Numbered from the stretch's first letter, positions 40,630 to 53,047 are shown. The stretch is 64,000 bases of DNA from Actinokineospora fastidiosa (GCF_014648415.1 NZ_BMRB01000002.1:517260-581259), one strand, 5' to 3'. Program-made: numbers and translations. The notes: generated by a model not told the origin, from the sequence alone.

Positions 40630-41482
40630 ACCCGGCGTGATCCACGACATCGGCTACCAGCGCTACGCGGGCCCCCGGCTGGGCCCGGGCTACTCGGCGC
40701 GCTCGCTCTACGTGCACAGCCTGCGCGGCGCGTACGGCCTCGGCCGCAGCCCGTGGGCGAAGGTGCTGCCGATCGGCCTGCTCGGCCTGGCGAGCATCGC
40801 CGCGCTCATCCTCGTGATCGTCAACAGCCAGCTGCCCGCCCCGGTGATCGACTACGTCGGGATCGCCTCGACGTTCACCTTCGCCGCCACGGTGTTCGTC
40901 GCCGTGGTCGCGCCCGAGCTGGTGTCGGTGGACCTGCGCACGAAGCTGCTGCAGCTGTACCTGTCGCGCCCGCTGAGCCGGTCGGCCTACGCGCTGACCA
41001 AGGTCGCCGCGCTGGCCACGGCGACGTTCCTGCTGTTCGCCATCCCGATGCTGGTCATGTTCATCGGCATGGCGTTCGGCACCGACACCGGCATCGGCGG
41101 GGTGTTCGACGAGCTGGGCGGCCTGCTGCTGGGCCTGCTCGCCGCCGTCGTCCACGCCGCGCTGCTGGCCGCGCTCGGCCTGCCCATCGCCTCGCTGTCC
41201 GGGCGGCGGGTGTTCGCCACCGGCATGATCATCGGCGTCTTCCTGCTGACCGCGCCGATCTCGGCCATCCTGCGCGAGCTCGACCCCGGCGCCCTCGGCG
41301 CCCTCGCCGGGCTGCTGGACCCGACCAGCCTGCTCAACGGCGTGGACACCTGGCTGTTCGGCTCGGACATCGCGCTCGGCGCGATCGACGGGTACGGGCC
41401 GGTCTACGGCGCCGTGACGCTCGCGCTCATCGCGCTCGGCACCGCGTGCGCGGTGTGGCGCTACAGGGGGATCGATTCGTGA
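40622..41482 (+). CDS. ABC transporter permease 1
   Basis: A 286-residue permease with about six transmembrane helices, an N-terminal IHDIGYQRYAGPRLGPGYSA motif common in actinobacterial ABC-2 permeases, and the cytosolic segment KLLQLYLSRPLSRSAY. The GTG at 40622 overlaps the ATPase gene; its stop overlaps the next GTG (GTGA). Confidence 0.88.
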   Translation: MSEPGVIHDIGYQRYAGPRLGPGYSARSLYVHSLRGAYGLGRSPWAKVLPIGLLGLASIAALILVIVNSQLPAPVIDYVGIASTFTFAATVFVAVVAPELVSVDLRTKLLQLYLSRPLSRSAYALTKVAALATATFLLFAIPMLVMFIGMAFGTDTGIGGVFDELGGLLLGLLAAVVHAALLAALGLPIASLSGRRVFATGMIIGVFLLTAPISAILRELDPGALGALAGLLDPTSLLNGVDTWLFGSDIALGAIDGYGPVYGAVTLALIALGTACAVWRYRGIDS

Positions 41483-42390
41483 ACACCGTCGAACTGACCG
41501 GCGTGTCCCGCTGGTACGGCAACGTCGTCGCCGTCAACGACGTGACCCTGTCGATCGGCCCCGGCCTGACCGGCCTGCTGGGCCCGAACGGCGCGGGCAA
41601 GACGACCGTCCTGCACCTGATGGCGGGCCTGCTCGCCCCGTCGCAGGGCGAGGTCCGCGTCAGCGGCGAGCCCGCGTGGCGCAACCCCGCGATGTACCGC
41701 AACCTCGGCCTGGTCACCGAGCGGGAGAGCGTGCCCGGCTTCCTCACCGCGTGGGAGTTCGTGCTGGCCAGCGCGAAGCTGCACAAGCTGCCGGACCCGG
41801 CGGCCGCCGCGCGGGCCGCGCTGGACGTCGTCGAGCTCCGCGACGCCCAGGACCGGCGCATCTCCACCTACTCCAAGGGGATGCGCCAGCGCAGCCGCGT
41901 CGCCGCCGCCCTGGTGCACGACCCGGCCGTGCTGCTGCTGGACGAGCCGTTCAACGGCATGGACCCGCGCCAGCGGATGCACATGATGGACCTGCTCGAC
42001 AGCATGGCGGGCGAGGGCAGGACCATCGTGTTCAGCTCGCACATCCTGGAGGAGGTCGAGCAGCTCTCCGGCACCGTGCAGGTGATCGTGGCGGGCAGGC
42101 TGGCCGCCTCCGGCGACTACCGCCACATCCGGCGGCTGATGACCAACCGCCCGCACGTGTTCACCATCGCCTCCTCCGACGACCGGGCCCTGGCCACCGC
42201 GCTGATCGGCGAGGAGTCGGTGTCGGGCGTGAGCGTCACCGCGGGCGGCCTGCAGGTGCACGCCAGCGACTACGGCACGTTCACCCGCGCCGTGGCCAAG
42301 CTCGCCAAGGCCCGCGCCATCCGGCTGACCTCGATCCTGCCTTCCGACGAGTCGCTCGAGAAGGTCTTCTCCTACCTGGTGACGACATGA
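41479..42390 (+). CDS. ABC transporter ATPase 2
   Basis: A 303-residue ATPase with Walker A GPNGAGKTT, signature YSKGMRQ, Walker B VLLLDEPFNGMDP and SSHILEEVE. It starts at a GTG that overlaps the stop of permease 1, and its stop overlaps the start of permease 2, giving tight coupling. Confidence 0.92.
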   Translation: MNTVELTGVSRWYGNVVAVNDVTLSIGPGLTGLLGPNGAGKTTVLHLMAGLLAPSQGEVRVSGEPAWRNPAMYRNLGLVTERESVPGFLTAWEFVLASAKLHKLPDPAAAARAALDVVELRDAQDRRISTYSKGMRQRSRVAAALVHDPAVLLLDEPFNGMDPRQRMHMMDLLDSMAGEGRTIVFSSHILEEVEQLSGTVQVIVAGRLAASGDYRHIRRLMTNRPHVFTIASSDDRALATALIGEESVSGVSVTAGGLQVHASDYGTFTRAVAKLAKARAIRLTSILPSDESLEKVFSYLVTT

Positions 42391-43109
42391 ACCCCACGAT
42401 CATGCGCCTGACGGCGCGGGCCCTCCTCGGCCGCAGGCGCGTGCTGCTGCTCCTCCCGATGCCGATCGTGCTGATCGGCCTGACCCTGCTCGGCGTGGCC
42501 AGCGAGGACGAGTACGTCACCGCGGGCGACTGGGGGCCGCTGGTCTTCGGCAACCTCGGCCTCGCGGTCATCCTGCCGCTGACGGCGCTCATCGTCGGCA
42601 GCAGCGCGCTGGGCCTGGAGATCGACGACGGCACCATCACGCACCTGCTCACCAAGCCGCTGCCGCGCGGCGAGATCATCCTGTCCAAGCTCACCGTCGC
42701 CTGGCTGGTCACGACCGCGGCCACGGCCGTGCCGCTCGCCGTCGCGGCGCTGATCGCGGGCTCGGGCGCGCTGGCCGTCGGCATGGTCGTCGGCGCGGCC
42801 GTGGGGTCGCTGGCCTACAGCGCGCTGTTCCTGGCGCTGAGCGTGATGTCCAAGCGGCCGGTCGCGGTCGGGCTGGTCTACATCGTGCTGTGGGAGAACC
42901 TGCTGGTGTCGTTCGTCGACGGCGCGCGGGTGTTCAGCATCCGCCAGCACGCGGGCGCGCTCGCCGACGCGATCGGCGACACCCCGCTGGTCGACTCCTC
43001 GCTGACGGTGCTCACCGCGGTCCTAATGGCCGCCGCGTTCGCCACGCTCGGCACGTACGCCGCCACACGGCGTCTGCGGTCCTTCGCGCTCACGGGTGAG
43101 GCCAATTAG
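42387..43109 (+). CDS. ABC transporter permease 2
   Basis: A 240-residue permease with about six transmembrane helices and the segment HLLTKPLPRGEIILSKLTVAWL typical of ABC-2 exporters. With the preceding three genes it makes an ABC system with two ATPases and two permeases, likely heterodimeric. The substrate is unknown. Confidence 0.88.
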   Translation: MNPTIMRLTARALLGRRRVLLLLPMPIVLIGLTLLGVASEDEYVTAGDWGPLVFGNLGLAVILPLTALIVGSSALGLEIDDGTITHLLTKPLPRGEIILSKLTVAWLVTTAATAVPLAVAALIAGSGALAVGMVVGAAVGSLAYSALFLALSVMSKRPVAVGLVYIVLWENLLVSFVDGARVFSIRQHAGALADAIGDTPLVDSSLTVLTAVLMAAAFATLGTYAATRRLRSFALTGEAN

Positions 43110-43228
43110 CCCAACGCGTTGCTCCAGAGGGTCGAACGCGACCGGTGGCCGAGGCAAAAAGTCTGGTCTTGATCTTTTAACGCCGGAAAGCTTTGAGCTT
43201 CCGACCCCACCTGACGGAAGGACATGGC

Positions 43229-44635
43229 GTGGGATCAAAGAAGCTCCGGCCATTATCCCGGTTGACCGCCGTCACCGCCGCGCTGTTCCTGCTGGGCGCC
43301 ACCGCGGCGCAGGCCGAGGGCGACCTCGGTGAGGGCGCCTTCGAGACCAGCGACAACGTGCGGCTGATCGCCAACGTCCCGCACACCGCGCCGCTGACCG
43401 ACAACGGCGGGCGCGGCAGCGACCTCGCCTTCACCGGGAACTACGTCATCGGCGGCAACTACGCGGGCTTCACCATCTACGACATCGCCAACCCGCACCG
43501 GCCGCGCATGGTCAGCCAGGTGCTCTGCCCCGGCTCCCAGGGCGACGTCACCGTGCAGGGCGACCTGCTGTTCTACTCCGTCGACTCGCGGCGCAGCGAC
43601 GACAGCTGCGCCTCGACGGCCCAGAACGACGGGAGCAAGCCCTACTGGGAGGGCATCCGGATCTTCGACATCAGCGACAAGGCCAACCCCCGCTACATCA
43701 AGTCGGTGGAGACCGACTGCGGCTCGCACACCCACACCCTGGTCCCGGACAAGGAGGGGAAGAACGCCTACCTCTACATCTCCTCCTACGGCCCGTCCCC
43801 GTCCATCGCCCGGTGCAAGCCGCCGCACGACAAGATCTCCATCGTCAAGGTCCCCCTGGCCGACCCGACCGCAGCGGCCGTGATCGCCACGCCGGTGCTC
43901 TTCCCGGACGGCGGCAACCCGGGCAAGCCCGGCGACGTCGACTCGGGGTACGTGCGGGAGACCAGCGGCTGCCACGACATCACCGCCTTCCCGGAGAAGG
44001 ACATCGCGGCGGGCGCGTGCATGGGCGACGGCGTGCTGTTCGACATCACCGACCGCGAGCGGCCGAGGGTGATCACCCAGGTCAGGGATGACGCGAACTT
44101 CGCGTTCTGGCACTCGGCGACGTTCAACAACGACGCCACCAAGGTCGTCTTCACCGACGAGCTCGGCGGCGGCGGCGCGGCCACGTGCCGCCCGGACATC
44201 GCGGCCACCCGAGGCGCGGACGGCGTCTACGACATCACCGGCTCCGGGACGTCCGCGACGCTGCAGTTCCGCTCGTACTTCAAGATCCCCCGCCACGACA
44301 CCGAGATCTGCGTCGCGCACAACGGCTCGCTGATCCCGGTCAAGGGCCGCGACGTCATGGTGCAGTCCTGGTACAAGGGCGGGGTGTCCGTCTGGGACTT
44401 CACCGACTCGGCGAACCCGGTGGAGATCGGCCACTTCAACCCGCTGCCGGAGCGCAAGGGGCCGTCGGGCACGTGGTCGGCGTACTGGTACAACGGCTAC
44501 ATCTACTCGATGGACGGCCAGCAGGGCCTGGACGTCATCGAGATCAACGACCCCCGCGTCAACCAGGCGCGGTCGGTGCACCAGAAGGTGTTCAACGCCC
44601 AGACCCAGTACACGGTCCGCCCCGGTCGCAACTGA
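43229..44635 (+). CDS. Secreted LVIVD-repeat protein
   Basis: A 468-residue protein. The GTG at 43229 has GGAAGG 7-8 bases upstream and starts a signal peptide (about 1-31, cut near AAQA). The mature protein has LVIVD-type repeats (GFTIYDIANPHRPRMVSQV, IRIFDISDKANPRYIKSV, VLFDITDRERPRVITQV, VSVWDFTDSANPVEIGHF) that should form a beta-propeller. Homologues are common secreted proteins of unknown function in actinomycetes. A short inverted repeat lies upstream (about 43185-43202). Confidence 0.82.
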   Translation: MGSKKLRPLSRLTAVTAALFLLGATAAQAEGDLGEGAFETSDNVRLIANVPHTAPLTDNGGRGSDLAFTGNYVIGGNYAGFTIYDIANPHRPRMVSQVLCPGSQGDVTVQGDLLFYSVDSRRSDDSCASTAQNDGSKPYWEGIRIFDISDKANPRYIKSVETDCGSHTHTLVPDKEGKNAYLYISSYGPSPSIARCKPPHDKISIVKVPLADPTAAAVIATPVLFPDGGNPGKPGDVDSGYVRETSGCHDITAFPEKDIAAGACMGDGVLFDITDRERPRVITQVRDDANFAFWHSATFNNDATKVVFTDELGGGGAATCRPDIAATRGADGVYDITGSGTSATLQFRSYFKIPRHDTEICVAHNGSLIPVKGRDVMVQSWYKGGVSVWDFTDSANPVEIGHFNPLPERKGPSGTWSAYWYNGYIYSMDGQQGLDVIEINDPRVNQARSVHQKVFNAQTQYTVRPGRN

Positions 44636-44707
44636 CGACCCGGCTGAGTTAGCGAACGGCGCCCGGGCGCGCAGGGGTCCCACCCCGCGCTCCCGGGCAC
44701 CGTCGCG

Positions 44708-45208
44708 TCAGGGGGCGGACAGGTTGTCCGTCGCGTCGCGGCCCGCCGCCGTGGTGCGGTGGAGGAAGTCGGCGATCGCCTCCAGCTGGTCGACCGTGTA
44801 GTCGGCCATCAGCTCGTCCATGGACGTGTTCATGCCCGCGTAGAGGCGGAACACCTCGGGGTTGCGCTCGCGCCGCGCGCGCAGGACGACGGCCCGCCGG
44901 TCGACTGGGTCCCGTTCGCGGTCGATCCAGCCGCCGCGTTCGAGCCGGTCCAGGACGCCGGTCATGGTCGCCGCGTGCAGGCCCACCCGCCGGGCCAGCG
45001 CGCCCGGGCTGATCGGCTCGTGCCGCCTGATGATCTCCAGGCAGTCGAAGTCGATGTCGCGCAGCTCGAAGTGGGCGCTGATCCGGTGGTTCAGCAGCGA
45101 CAGCTGGACGCTCAGCTCACGCAGCGACTCCTTGATCTCCGTGCCCGTGCGCCGCCGACGCCGTTTCGCGTCGGCGTTCTCGTCCCCCGAGCCCCGCCCG
45201 GTAGCCAT
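44708..45208 (-). CDS. MarR family transcriptional regulator
   Basis: A 166-residue protein with the MarR winged helix (ISPGALARRVGLHAATMTGVLDRLERGGWIDRERDPVDRRAVVLRAR). The ATG at 45208 is chosen by the length of relatives. It is divergent from the NmrA-like gene across a palindrome, so it likely represses that gene and itself. Confidence 0.9.
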   Translation of the reverse strand: MATGRGSGDENADAKRRRRRTGTEIKESLRELSVQLSLLNHRISAHFELRDIDFDCLEIIRRHEPISPGALARRVGLHAATMTGVLDRLERGGWIDRERDPVDRRAVVLRARRERNPEVFRLYAGMNTSMDELMADYTVDQLEAIADFLHRTTAAGRDATDNLSAP

Positions 45209-45252
45209 GCCGGGATCGTAGGGCAGCCATCGTACGACTTCCAAAACATCTG

Positions 45253-45267
45253 CTACGGTTTCCGTAG
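45253..45267. promoter_or_regulatory. Likely MarR operator
   Basis: CTACGG-TTT-CCGTAG (45253-45267) is a perfect 6-bp-arm palindrome in the 91-base divergent gap between the MarR gene and the NmrA-like gene, and it is flanked by ATCTG direct repeats. Confidence 0.6.
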
Positions 45268-45299
45268 TATCTGAAACTCGAACGAAGTGGGGGGCAGTC

Positions 45300-46153
45300 A
45301 TGATCCTGGTCACCGGGGCCACGGGCACGGTCGGCAGACCACTGGTAGACGCGCCGCGGGCGCGCCGGTCCGCGCGGTGTCGCGGGACGCGACGGCGGCG
45401 GCCTTGCCCGTGCCCGTGGTGGAAGCCGACCCGGCCCAGCCGCGGTCGCTCGCCGAGGCGCTGGACGGTGTCACCGCGCTGTTCCTGCACCCGCGCGCGG
45501 TGGGCGCCGCCGCCGCGGATCTGGTCGCACTGGCGCGGGAGCGGGGAGTCCGGCGGGTGGTGGCCCTGTCGGCGATGAATGTGGACGATCCGCTGGCGGA
45601 GCAGCCGTCGCGCTACCGTGGCGACCGCAACAAGGAGGCTGAGGACGCGGTGGTGGGCAGCGGCCTGGGGTGGACCAGCCTGCGGGTCGGCGCGTTCGCC
45701 GGGAACGCGGTCGGCATGTTCGGCGCCCAGCTCCGCGCCGGGGACGTCGTCCGGTACCCGTTCCCGGGGTTCGCCGAGTCGCCGATCCACGAGCGGGACA
45801 TCGCCGAGGTAGCCGCCCGGGCCCTGCTCACCGACGACCTCGTCGACCAGCGCCTCGACCTGACCGGCCCGCGGTCGCTCACCCACGCGGACATGGTCGC
45901 CATCATCGGCGATGTCCTCGGCAGGCGCCTGCGATACGAGGAGATCACAGTCGCGGAGGCCACCGCCCGAATGGTCGCCCACGGATTGCCCGAGCCGTTC
46001 GTGACGGCGTTGATGGCCCGATACACCAAGCACGCCGACGCGCCCCAGCACCCACCGACCGACGACGTGGCCAAGGTCCTCGGCCGCCCCGCGCGCCCGT
46101 TCGCGGAATGGGTCGCCGACAACGCCGCCGCCTTCCAGAACGCCGACCGCTGA
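45300..46153 (+). pseudogene. NmrA-like NAD(P)-binding oxidoreductase, frameshifted near the 5' end
   Basis: The ATG at 45300 starts MILVTGATGTVGRPLVDA, the Rossmann nucleotide-binding motif. At about 45352 the frame is lost: the continuing homology (GAPVRAVSRDATAAALPVPVVEADPAQ and on to FAEWVADNAAAFQ) lies in another frame through 46153. Relatives read roughly VDALLAAGAPVRAV here, so about seven bases appear to be missing. The rest of the gene is intact and has the NmrA-type features LFLHPRAVG and LTGPRSLTHADMV. A sequencing error is possible but a real mutation is equally likely. Confidence 0.82.
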
Positions 46154-46246
46154 CCGGAAGCCCAGACGCGCCCGCGCGGCGGCTGCTTCACCGCAAATGA
46201 AACGGGTGCCCAGGCCGGCCGAAGCCGACCTGGGCACCCGAATGAC

Positions 46247-48935
<2,689 letters not shown>

Positions 48936-48941
48936 GCCCGA

Positions 48942-48972
48942 AGTGTGCCGCATCTTCTTGAACGAGTCAAGA
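48942..48972 (-). promoter_or_regulatory. furA-katG promoter with FurA operator; leaderless start
   Basis: On the minus strand, -35 TTGACT (48970-48965), N17, -10 CACACT (48947-48942), then 6 bases to the GTG at 48935. The inverted repeat TCTTGA-N5-TCAAGA (48956-48972) overlaps the -35 and matches the known actinobacterial FurA/CatR box (TTGACTcaTTCAAG type). Confidence 0.8.
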
Positions 48973-49137
48973 TTAGGGGGTGACGCCGCGCTGACGCCCC
49001 GGCGGCCGTCCGGTGTCGGGCCGGTATTCGGGAAATGGCGATTTCCAAGGTTAGGCAACGCTTAGCACCAGGTTGCGGGCCTGTGCTACCGGTGCCACTG
49101 TCCATTCCGTATCGGCGTTCGAGACCAGGGAGAAATC

Positions 49138-49437
49138 ATGACCACGATGGAAATGCCCGCGGTGAACGAGTGCACGGTCACCAACTGCTCGTACAACCAC
49201 GACGGCTGCCACGCCTACGCGATCACCGTCAGCGGCATCGACGGCTCCGCCGACTGCGGCACGTTCGTCCCGCTGCAGGAGAAGGGCGGCCTGCCGAAGG
49301 TGATCGCCCAGGTCGGCGCCTGCTCGCGCACGGACTGCGTGCACAACTCCGAATTGGAATGCACCGCCTCCGGTGTGCGCGTCGGCCCCGGCCAGGGGTC
49401 GCACGCGGCGAACTGCCTGACCTACACCCCGAGCTGA
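49138..49437 (+). CDS. DUF1540 protein with two Cys-rich repeats
   Basis: A 99-residue protein with two DUF1540 modules: CTVTNCSYNHDGCHAYAITV and CSRTDCVHNSELECTASGVRVG, each with a Cys set fit for metal binding. GGAG lies 6-8 bases before the ATG. Function is unknown in this family. Its end overlaps the convergent FecE-like gene by 16 bases. Confidence 0.88.
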   Translation: MTTMEMPAVNECTVTNCSYNHDGCHAYAITVSGIDGSADCGTFVPLQEKGGLPKVIAQVGACSRTDCVHNSELECTASGVRVGPGQGSHAANCLTYTPS

Positions 49438-50210
49438 TTCCCGGCCAACCCGTCATAGGCGCAGGTGATCCGGCCGCGGTCGTCGCGCCACACCCGGCCC
49501 TCCACGGTGAACACCTCCCGGAGCAGGGCCGGGGTGACGGTGGCGGCAGGCGGGCCGTCGGCGTGGACGACACCGTCGCGCAGGGCGATGACGCGGTCGG
49601 CGTAGCGGGCGGCCTGGGCGAGGTCGTGCAGGACCGTGACGACCGTCAGGCCGCGTTCGGCCCGAAGCCGGGTCACCAGGTCGAGGATGTCGAGCTGGTG
49701 GTGGATGTCGAGGTAGGTCGTCGGCTCGTCGAGGAGCAGGACGGGCGCGCCCTGGGCCAGGGCGAGCGCCAGGCGGGCGCGCTGGCGCTCGCCGCCGGAG
49801 AGCCGGTCGAGCCGGGCGTCGGCGTAGGCGGCGGTCCCGGTGTCGGCCAGCGCCGCGGTGACGGCGGGGTCGTCTCCCCCGGCGAGCATCCCGAGCGGTC
49901 CGCGCGCGGCGTAGCGGCCCTGCCGGACCAGTTCCCGCACGGTCAGCCCGGAGTCGGGCATCGATTGGGGCAGGACGGCGATGCGGCGCGCGATGTCCCG
50001 TCGGGACAGGCCCGCCAGCGGTGACCCGTCGACGGTGACCGTCCCCCGGTCCGGGCGCAGGAGCCCGGCCATGACCCGCAGCAGGGTCGTCTTCCCGCAG
50101 CCGTTGCGGCCGACCAGCGCCAACCACTGGCCGCGGGGGACGTCGACATCGACGTCGTGGAGCACGGTGCGCGGCCCGAAGCCGACGCGCAGGCCGCTGG
50201 CCCTGATCAC
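49422..50210 (-). CDS. Siderophore/metal ABC transporter ATPase (FecE-like)
   Basis: A 262-residue ATPase: Walker A GRNGCGKTT, signature LSGGERQ, Walker B VLLLDEPTTYLD, switch His in LHD. The motif DIHHQLDIL is typical of FecE/FhuC-type ATPases. The GTG at 50210 overlaps the stop of the permease gene (GTGA). Confidence 0.92.
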   Translation of the reverse strand: MIRASGLRVGFGPRTVLHDVDVDVPRGQWLALVGRNGCGKTTLLRVMAGLLRPDRGTVTVDGSPLAGLSRRDIARRIAVLPQSMPDSGLTVRELVRQGRYAARGPLGMLAGGDDPAVTAALADTGTAAYADARLDRLSGGERQRARLALALAQGAPVLLLDEPTTYLDIHHQLDILDLVTRLRAERGLTVVTVLHDLAQAARYADRVIALRDGVVHADGPPAATVTPALLREVFTVEGRVWRDDRGRITCAYDGLAGNQLGV

Positions 50211-51160
50211 CGGGAGCCTCCCTGGGCGGTGCGGATCATGACGATGGCGCCCGCGACGGCGGTGAGCACGCCGGCGGGCAGACTGGGCGGGGTCCCGCCG
50301 ACGGCGGGCGCCCAGCCGCTGACGGTCTGGGCCACGGCGTCGGCGAGCGCGACGGTGGCCGCCCCGGCGAGCGCCGCGACCGGGACCGGCGGCCCGCCGA
50401 GCGCGCGGGCCAGGTGCGGGGCGAGCAGCCCGACGAACGCGAGCGCGCCCACCGCGGCGACCGCGGCGGCGGTGGCGACCACGGCGACGATCAGGACGAC
50501 GGGCCGCCACCGTCCGGGGTCGAGCCCCACCGCCCTGGCGTGGTCGTCGTCGACGGCCAGCACCGCGAGCACCGGCCCGAGCAGCGTGCCCGCGACGACG
50601 CACACCAGCGCGAACGGCCACAGCGCCGCCCAGTGCTCCCAGGTCCGCCCGCCGAGCGAGCCGACGAGCCAGCGCGTCATCGCCCCGGCGAGCTGCGGCC
50701 GCGCGGTGAGGATGATCAGCGCGGCGCCCGCGAGCACGGCGGAGACCAGCACCCCGGCGACGGTCAGCCCGCGCGGGTCTCCCCCGGCCCTGGCCGCCAC
50801 CAGCCACAGCACCCCGCCGCCGACCGTCCCCCCGATCACCGCGGTCAGCACGAGCCCGGCGGGACTCGCCGCCGCCGTCGTCGCGACCACCGCCCCGAGC
50901 ACCGCCCCGGACCCGACCCCGGTCACCTCCGGCGAGGCGAGCGGATTGCGCAGCACGGCCTGCAGGATCACCCCGGCCACACCGAGGCACGCCCCCGCCG
51001 CGACCCCCACGGCGACCCGAGGCAGCCGCAGCTCGACGAGGATCGCGGTCGCCCGCGGGTCCCCGGAAAGGATCTCGCCCAACGCCAGGGTGGACCCGGT
51101 GGCGGCTTGGAGGGCCGCGACGATCGCGGTAACGCCTATCAGGGCAAGGACGGGCCTCAC
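50207..51160 (-). CDS. FecCD-family ABC permease (second)
   Basis: A 317-residue permease with about nine to ten transmembrane helices and FecCD motifs LRLPRVAVGVAAGACLGVAGVILQAVLRNPLASPEVTG (split here over the first 75 residues) and AFVGLLAPHLAR. The GTG at 51160 overlaps the stop of the first permease. Confidence 0.9.
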   Translation of the reverse strand: MRPVLALIGVTAIVAALQAATGSTLALGEILSGDPRATAILVELRLPRVAVGVAAGACLGVAGVILQAVLRNPLASPEVTGVGSGAVLGAVVATTAAASPAGLVLTAVIGGTVGGGVLWLVAARAGGDPRGLTVAGVLVSAVLAGAALIILTARPQLAGAMTRWLVGSLGGRTWEHWAALWPFALVCVVAGTLLGPVLAVLAVDDDHARAVGLDPGRWRPVVLIVAVVATAAAVAAVGALAFVGLLAPHLARALGGPPVPVAALAGAATVALADAVAQTVSGWAPAVGGTPPSLPAGVLTAVAGAIVMIRTAQGGSR

Positions 51161-52095
51161 CGCCACCTCCGCGCCGTGAGCAGCCCGGCGACCACGGCCA
51201 GGACGGCGGTGAGGCCGCCCACGGGGAGTTCGACCGGGTACAGGACGGTCCGCGCGAGCAGGTCGGCGCCGAGCACCAGGACCGCGCCGCACGCCGCCGC
51301 GCGGCCGAGGCCGCCGCCTGCCAGGCGAGGAGCGAGGAAGCCGACCCAGGCGACCGGGCCGCAGTGGGCGACCACGCTCGCCACCAGGGCGCACGCCACG
51401 GCCAGCACTCCCAGCCGTGCCCGACCCGGACGCAGGCCTGCGGAGGCGGCCGCCTCGTCGCCGAGCCGCAGCACGCGCAGGGCGGGCACCGCGAGGACGG
51501 CGAACGGGGCCGCCAGCGCGGCGATCGGGAGGGCGGTCAGCACGTCCGTCCACGTGGTGCCGGTCAGCGAGCCCAACAGGTACCGGCTTAGCACGCCCTG
51601 GTCGCGGGTGTCCGAAAGGGAGTGTGCGGCCAGCAGCACGGCCTGCAGCGCCGCGCTGACGGCCGCGCCCGCGAGCAGCACCGAGTCCGGGCCCGCCGCG
51701 CGGCGGATCGCGAGCAGCGTCAGCGCGCCGCCCACCCCGGCGCCGAGGGCGGCGGCCGCCAGGAGCGGGACGGGGAGCGTGAAGACGACGGCCACGGTGA
51801 CGGCCGCCGCCGCGCCGGAGGACACGCCGAGGAGTTCGGGCACGGCCAGCGGGTTGCGCAGGGACTCCTGCAGCAGGTGCCCGGCCGCGCCGAGGGCCGC
51901 GCCCGCCAGCAGGGCGAGCGCGGCGCGCGGCGCGCGGGACTGGACGACCAGCGCGTGTTCGAGGCCGTCGGCGGCCAGCAGCGCGGGGACGAGCCGGTTG
52001 AGCCCGACGAACGGCTGCCCGACCATCACCGCGGCCAGGCCCAGCACCACCACCGCCAGGCCGAGCGCCCACGGCCCGGCGAGGCTACGGGGCAA
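51157..52095 (-). CDS. FecCD-family ABC permease (first)
   Basis: A 312-residue permease of the same family with QESLRNPLAVPELLGVSSGA and WVGFLAPRLA. The start used is a TTG at 52095, 11 bases inside the end of the binding-protein gene. It forms a heterodimer with the next gene product. Confidence 0.88.
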   Translation of the reverse strand: MPRSLAGPWALGLAVVVLGLAAVMVGQPFVGLNRLVPALLAADGLEHALVVQSRAPRAALALLAGAALGAAGHLLQESLRNPLAVPELLGVSSGAAAAVTVAVVFTLPVPLLAAAALGAGVGGALTLLAIRRAAGPDSVLLAGAAVSAALQAVLLAAHSLSDTRDQGVLSRYLLGSLTGTTWTDVLTALPIAALAAPFAVLAVPALRVLRLGDEAAASAGLRPGRARLGVLAVACALVASVVAHCGPVAWVGFLAPRLAGGGLGRAAACGAVLVLGADLLARTVLYPVELPVGGLTAVLAVVAGLLTARRWR

Positions 52096-53032
52096 GACCC
52101 CGCGCCTCGGCGAGCACCGCTTCGAGGCTGCGCAGCCCGCGCCCGGAGCCCCACAGCTTCGGGTGCACCTCGTGGACCGCGCCGTCCCGCACGGCCGGGA
52201 TCTGCCGCCACACCGGGTTGTCGGCCAGCTGCTCGCTCAGCGGCTTGTCCGATGTGGAGAACAGCAGGGAGTAGACGAACACCGTGTCCGGCTGCCGCGC
52301 CAGGAGTTCCTCGACGCTGTAGTTGCTCGCGGTCGCGGCGTCGGTCCCCTTGGCCGGGAACGGATAGTCGTAGACGGCGTCGAGCAGGTGGCCCTTCAGC
52401 GAGTCCGCGGTGTCCACGCCGATCGCGTCCGCGCTGCCGTAGATCACGACCACGGTGCGGTCGGAGGCCGCGGTGTCGGCGAGGACGCCGCGGAAGCGGG
52501 TCTCGGCGGCGACCGCCTCGGCGGTGCGGCCGGTGAGCGCGCCGAGCGCCCGCAGGTAGCCGACGGACTCCTCCCAGGTCGCCGGTTCGGCCAGCCACAG
52601 CGGCGCGAACCGCTCGATCGCGGGCCGCAGCGCCTCGTGCACGCCCTCCAGGCCGATCACCAGGTCCGGGTCCAGCGCGGCGATGCTCTCCACGTCCTCG
52701 CCGCCGAACGACCCGGCGACCACGGGCACGGCCTTCCCGCGCTCGCCGAGCAGGGCCGGGTGGCTGATCAGCGTCGGGTTGCTCGTGCCCGCGGGGACGA
52801 GGCCGAGGTCGACCACGATGTCGTCGCAGAGCCCGTTGAGGCACACGATGCGCTCGGGCGGCGCGGGGAGTTCGATCCGCACGCCGTGCGGGTCGGTGAC
52901 CGCGAGGGCGGGGTCCAGCGGGGCAGCGGTCCGGTCCACCGAGGGCGGTGCCGGGGCGGGGGCCGGGACGGTCGGGGCGGCCGAGCAGCCCGCGGCGACG
53001 AGGGCGGCGGCCATGAGGAGGGTTCTGCGCAC
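52085..53032 (-). CDS. FecB-like substrate-binding lipoprotein
   Basis: A 315-residue protein with a lipoprotein signal (MRRTLLMAAALVAAGC) and the two-lobe periplasmic-binding fold of siderophore/B12 receptors (PERIVCLNGLCDDIVVDLGL, GGEDVESIAALDPDLVIGL, LAEPATWEESVGYLRAL). It is the first gene of the four-gene importer. Its 5' gap carries a Fur/Zur-like box. Confidence 0.9.
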   Translation of the reverse strand: MRRTLLMAAALVAAGCSAAPTVPAPAPAPPSVDRTAAPLDPALAVTDPHGVRIELPAPPERIVCLNGLCDDIVVDLGLVPAGTSNPTLISHPALLGERGKAVPVVAGSFGGEDVESIAALDPDLVIGLEGVHEALRPAIERFAPLWLAEPATWEESVGYLRALGALTGRTAEAVAAETRFRGVLADTAASDRTVVVIYGSADAIGVDTADSLKGHLLDAVYDYPFPAKGTDAATASNYSVEELLARQPDTVFVYSLLFSTSDKPLSEQLADNPVWRQIPAVRDGAVHEVHPKLWGSGRGLRSLEAVLAEARGLAP

Positions 53033-53047
53033 GGACCGGTTCTACAC

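Noticed and set aside
44708..46237. MarR gene extended to a 509-residue protein
   Set aside because: The extension is antisense to the NmrA-like gene; the ATG at 45208 gives the normal MarR length.
48936..49058. Longer furA product starting upstream of 48935
   Set aside because: It would be translated from the promoter and operator DNA; the GTG matches the mycobacterial FurA N-terminus.
49060..49090. IdeR/DmdR iron box (ttaggcaacgcttagc)
   Set aside because: Poor symmetry and poor match to TTAGGTTAGSCTAACCTAA.
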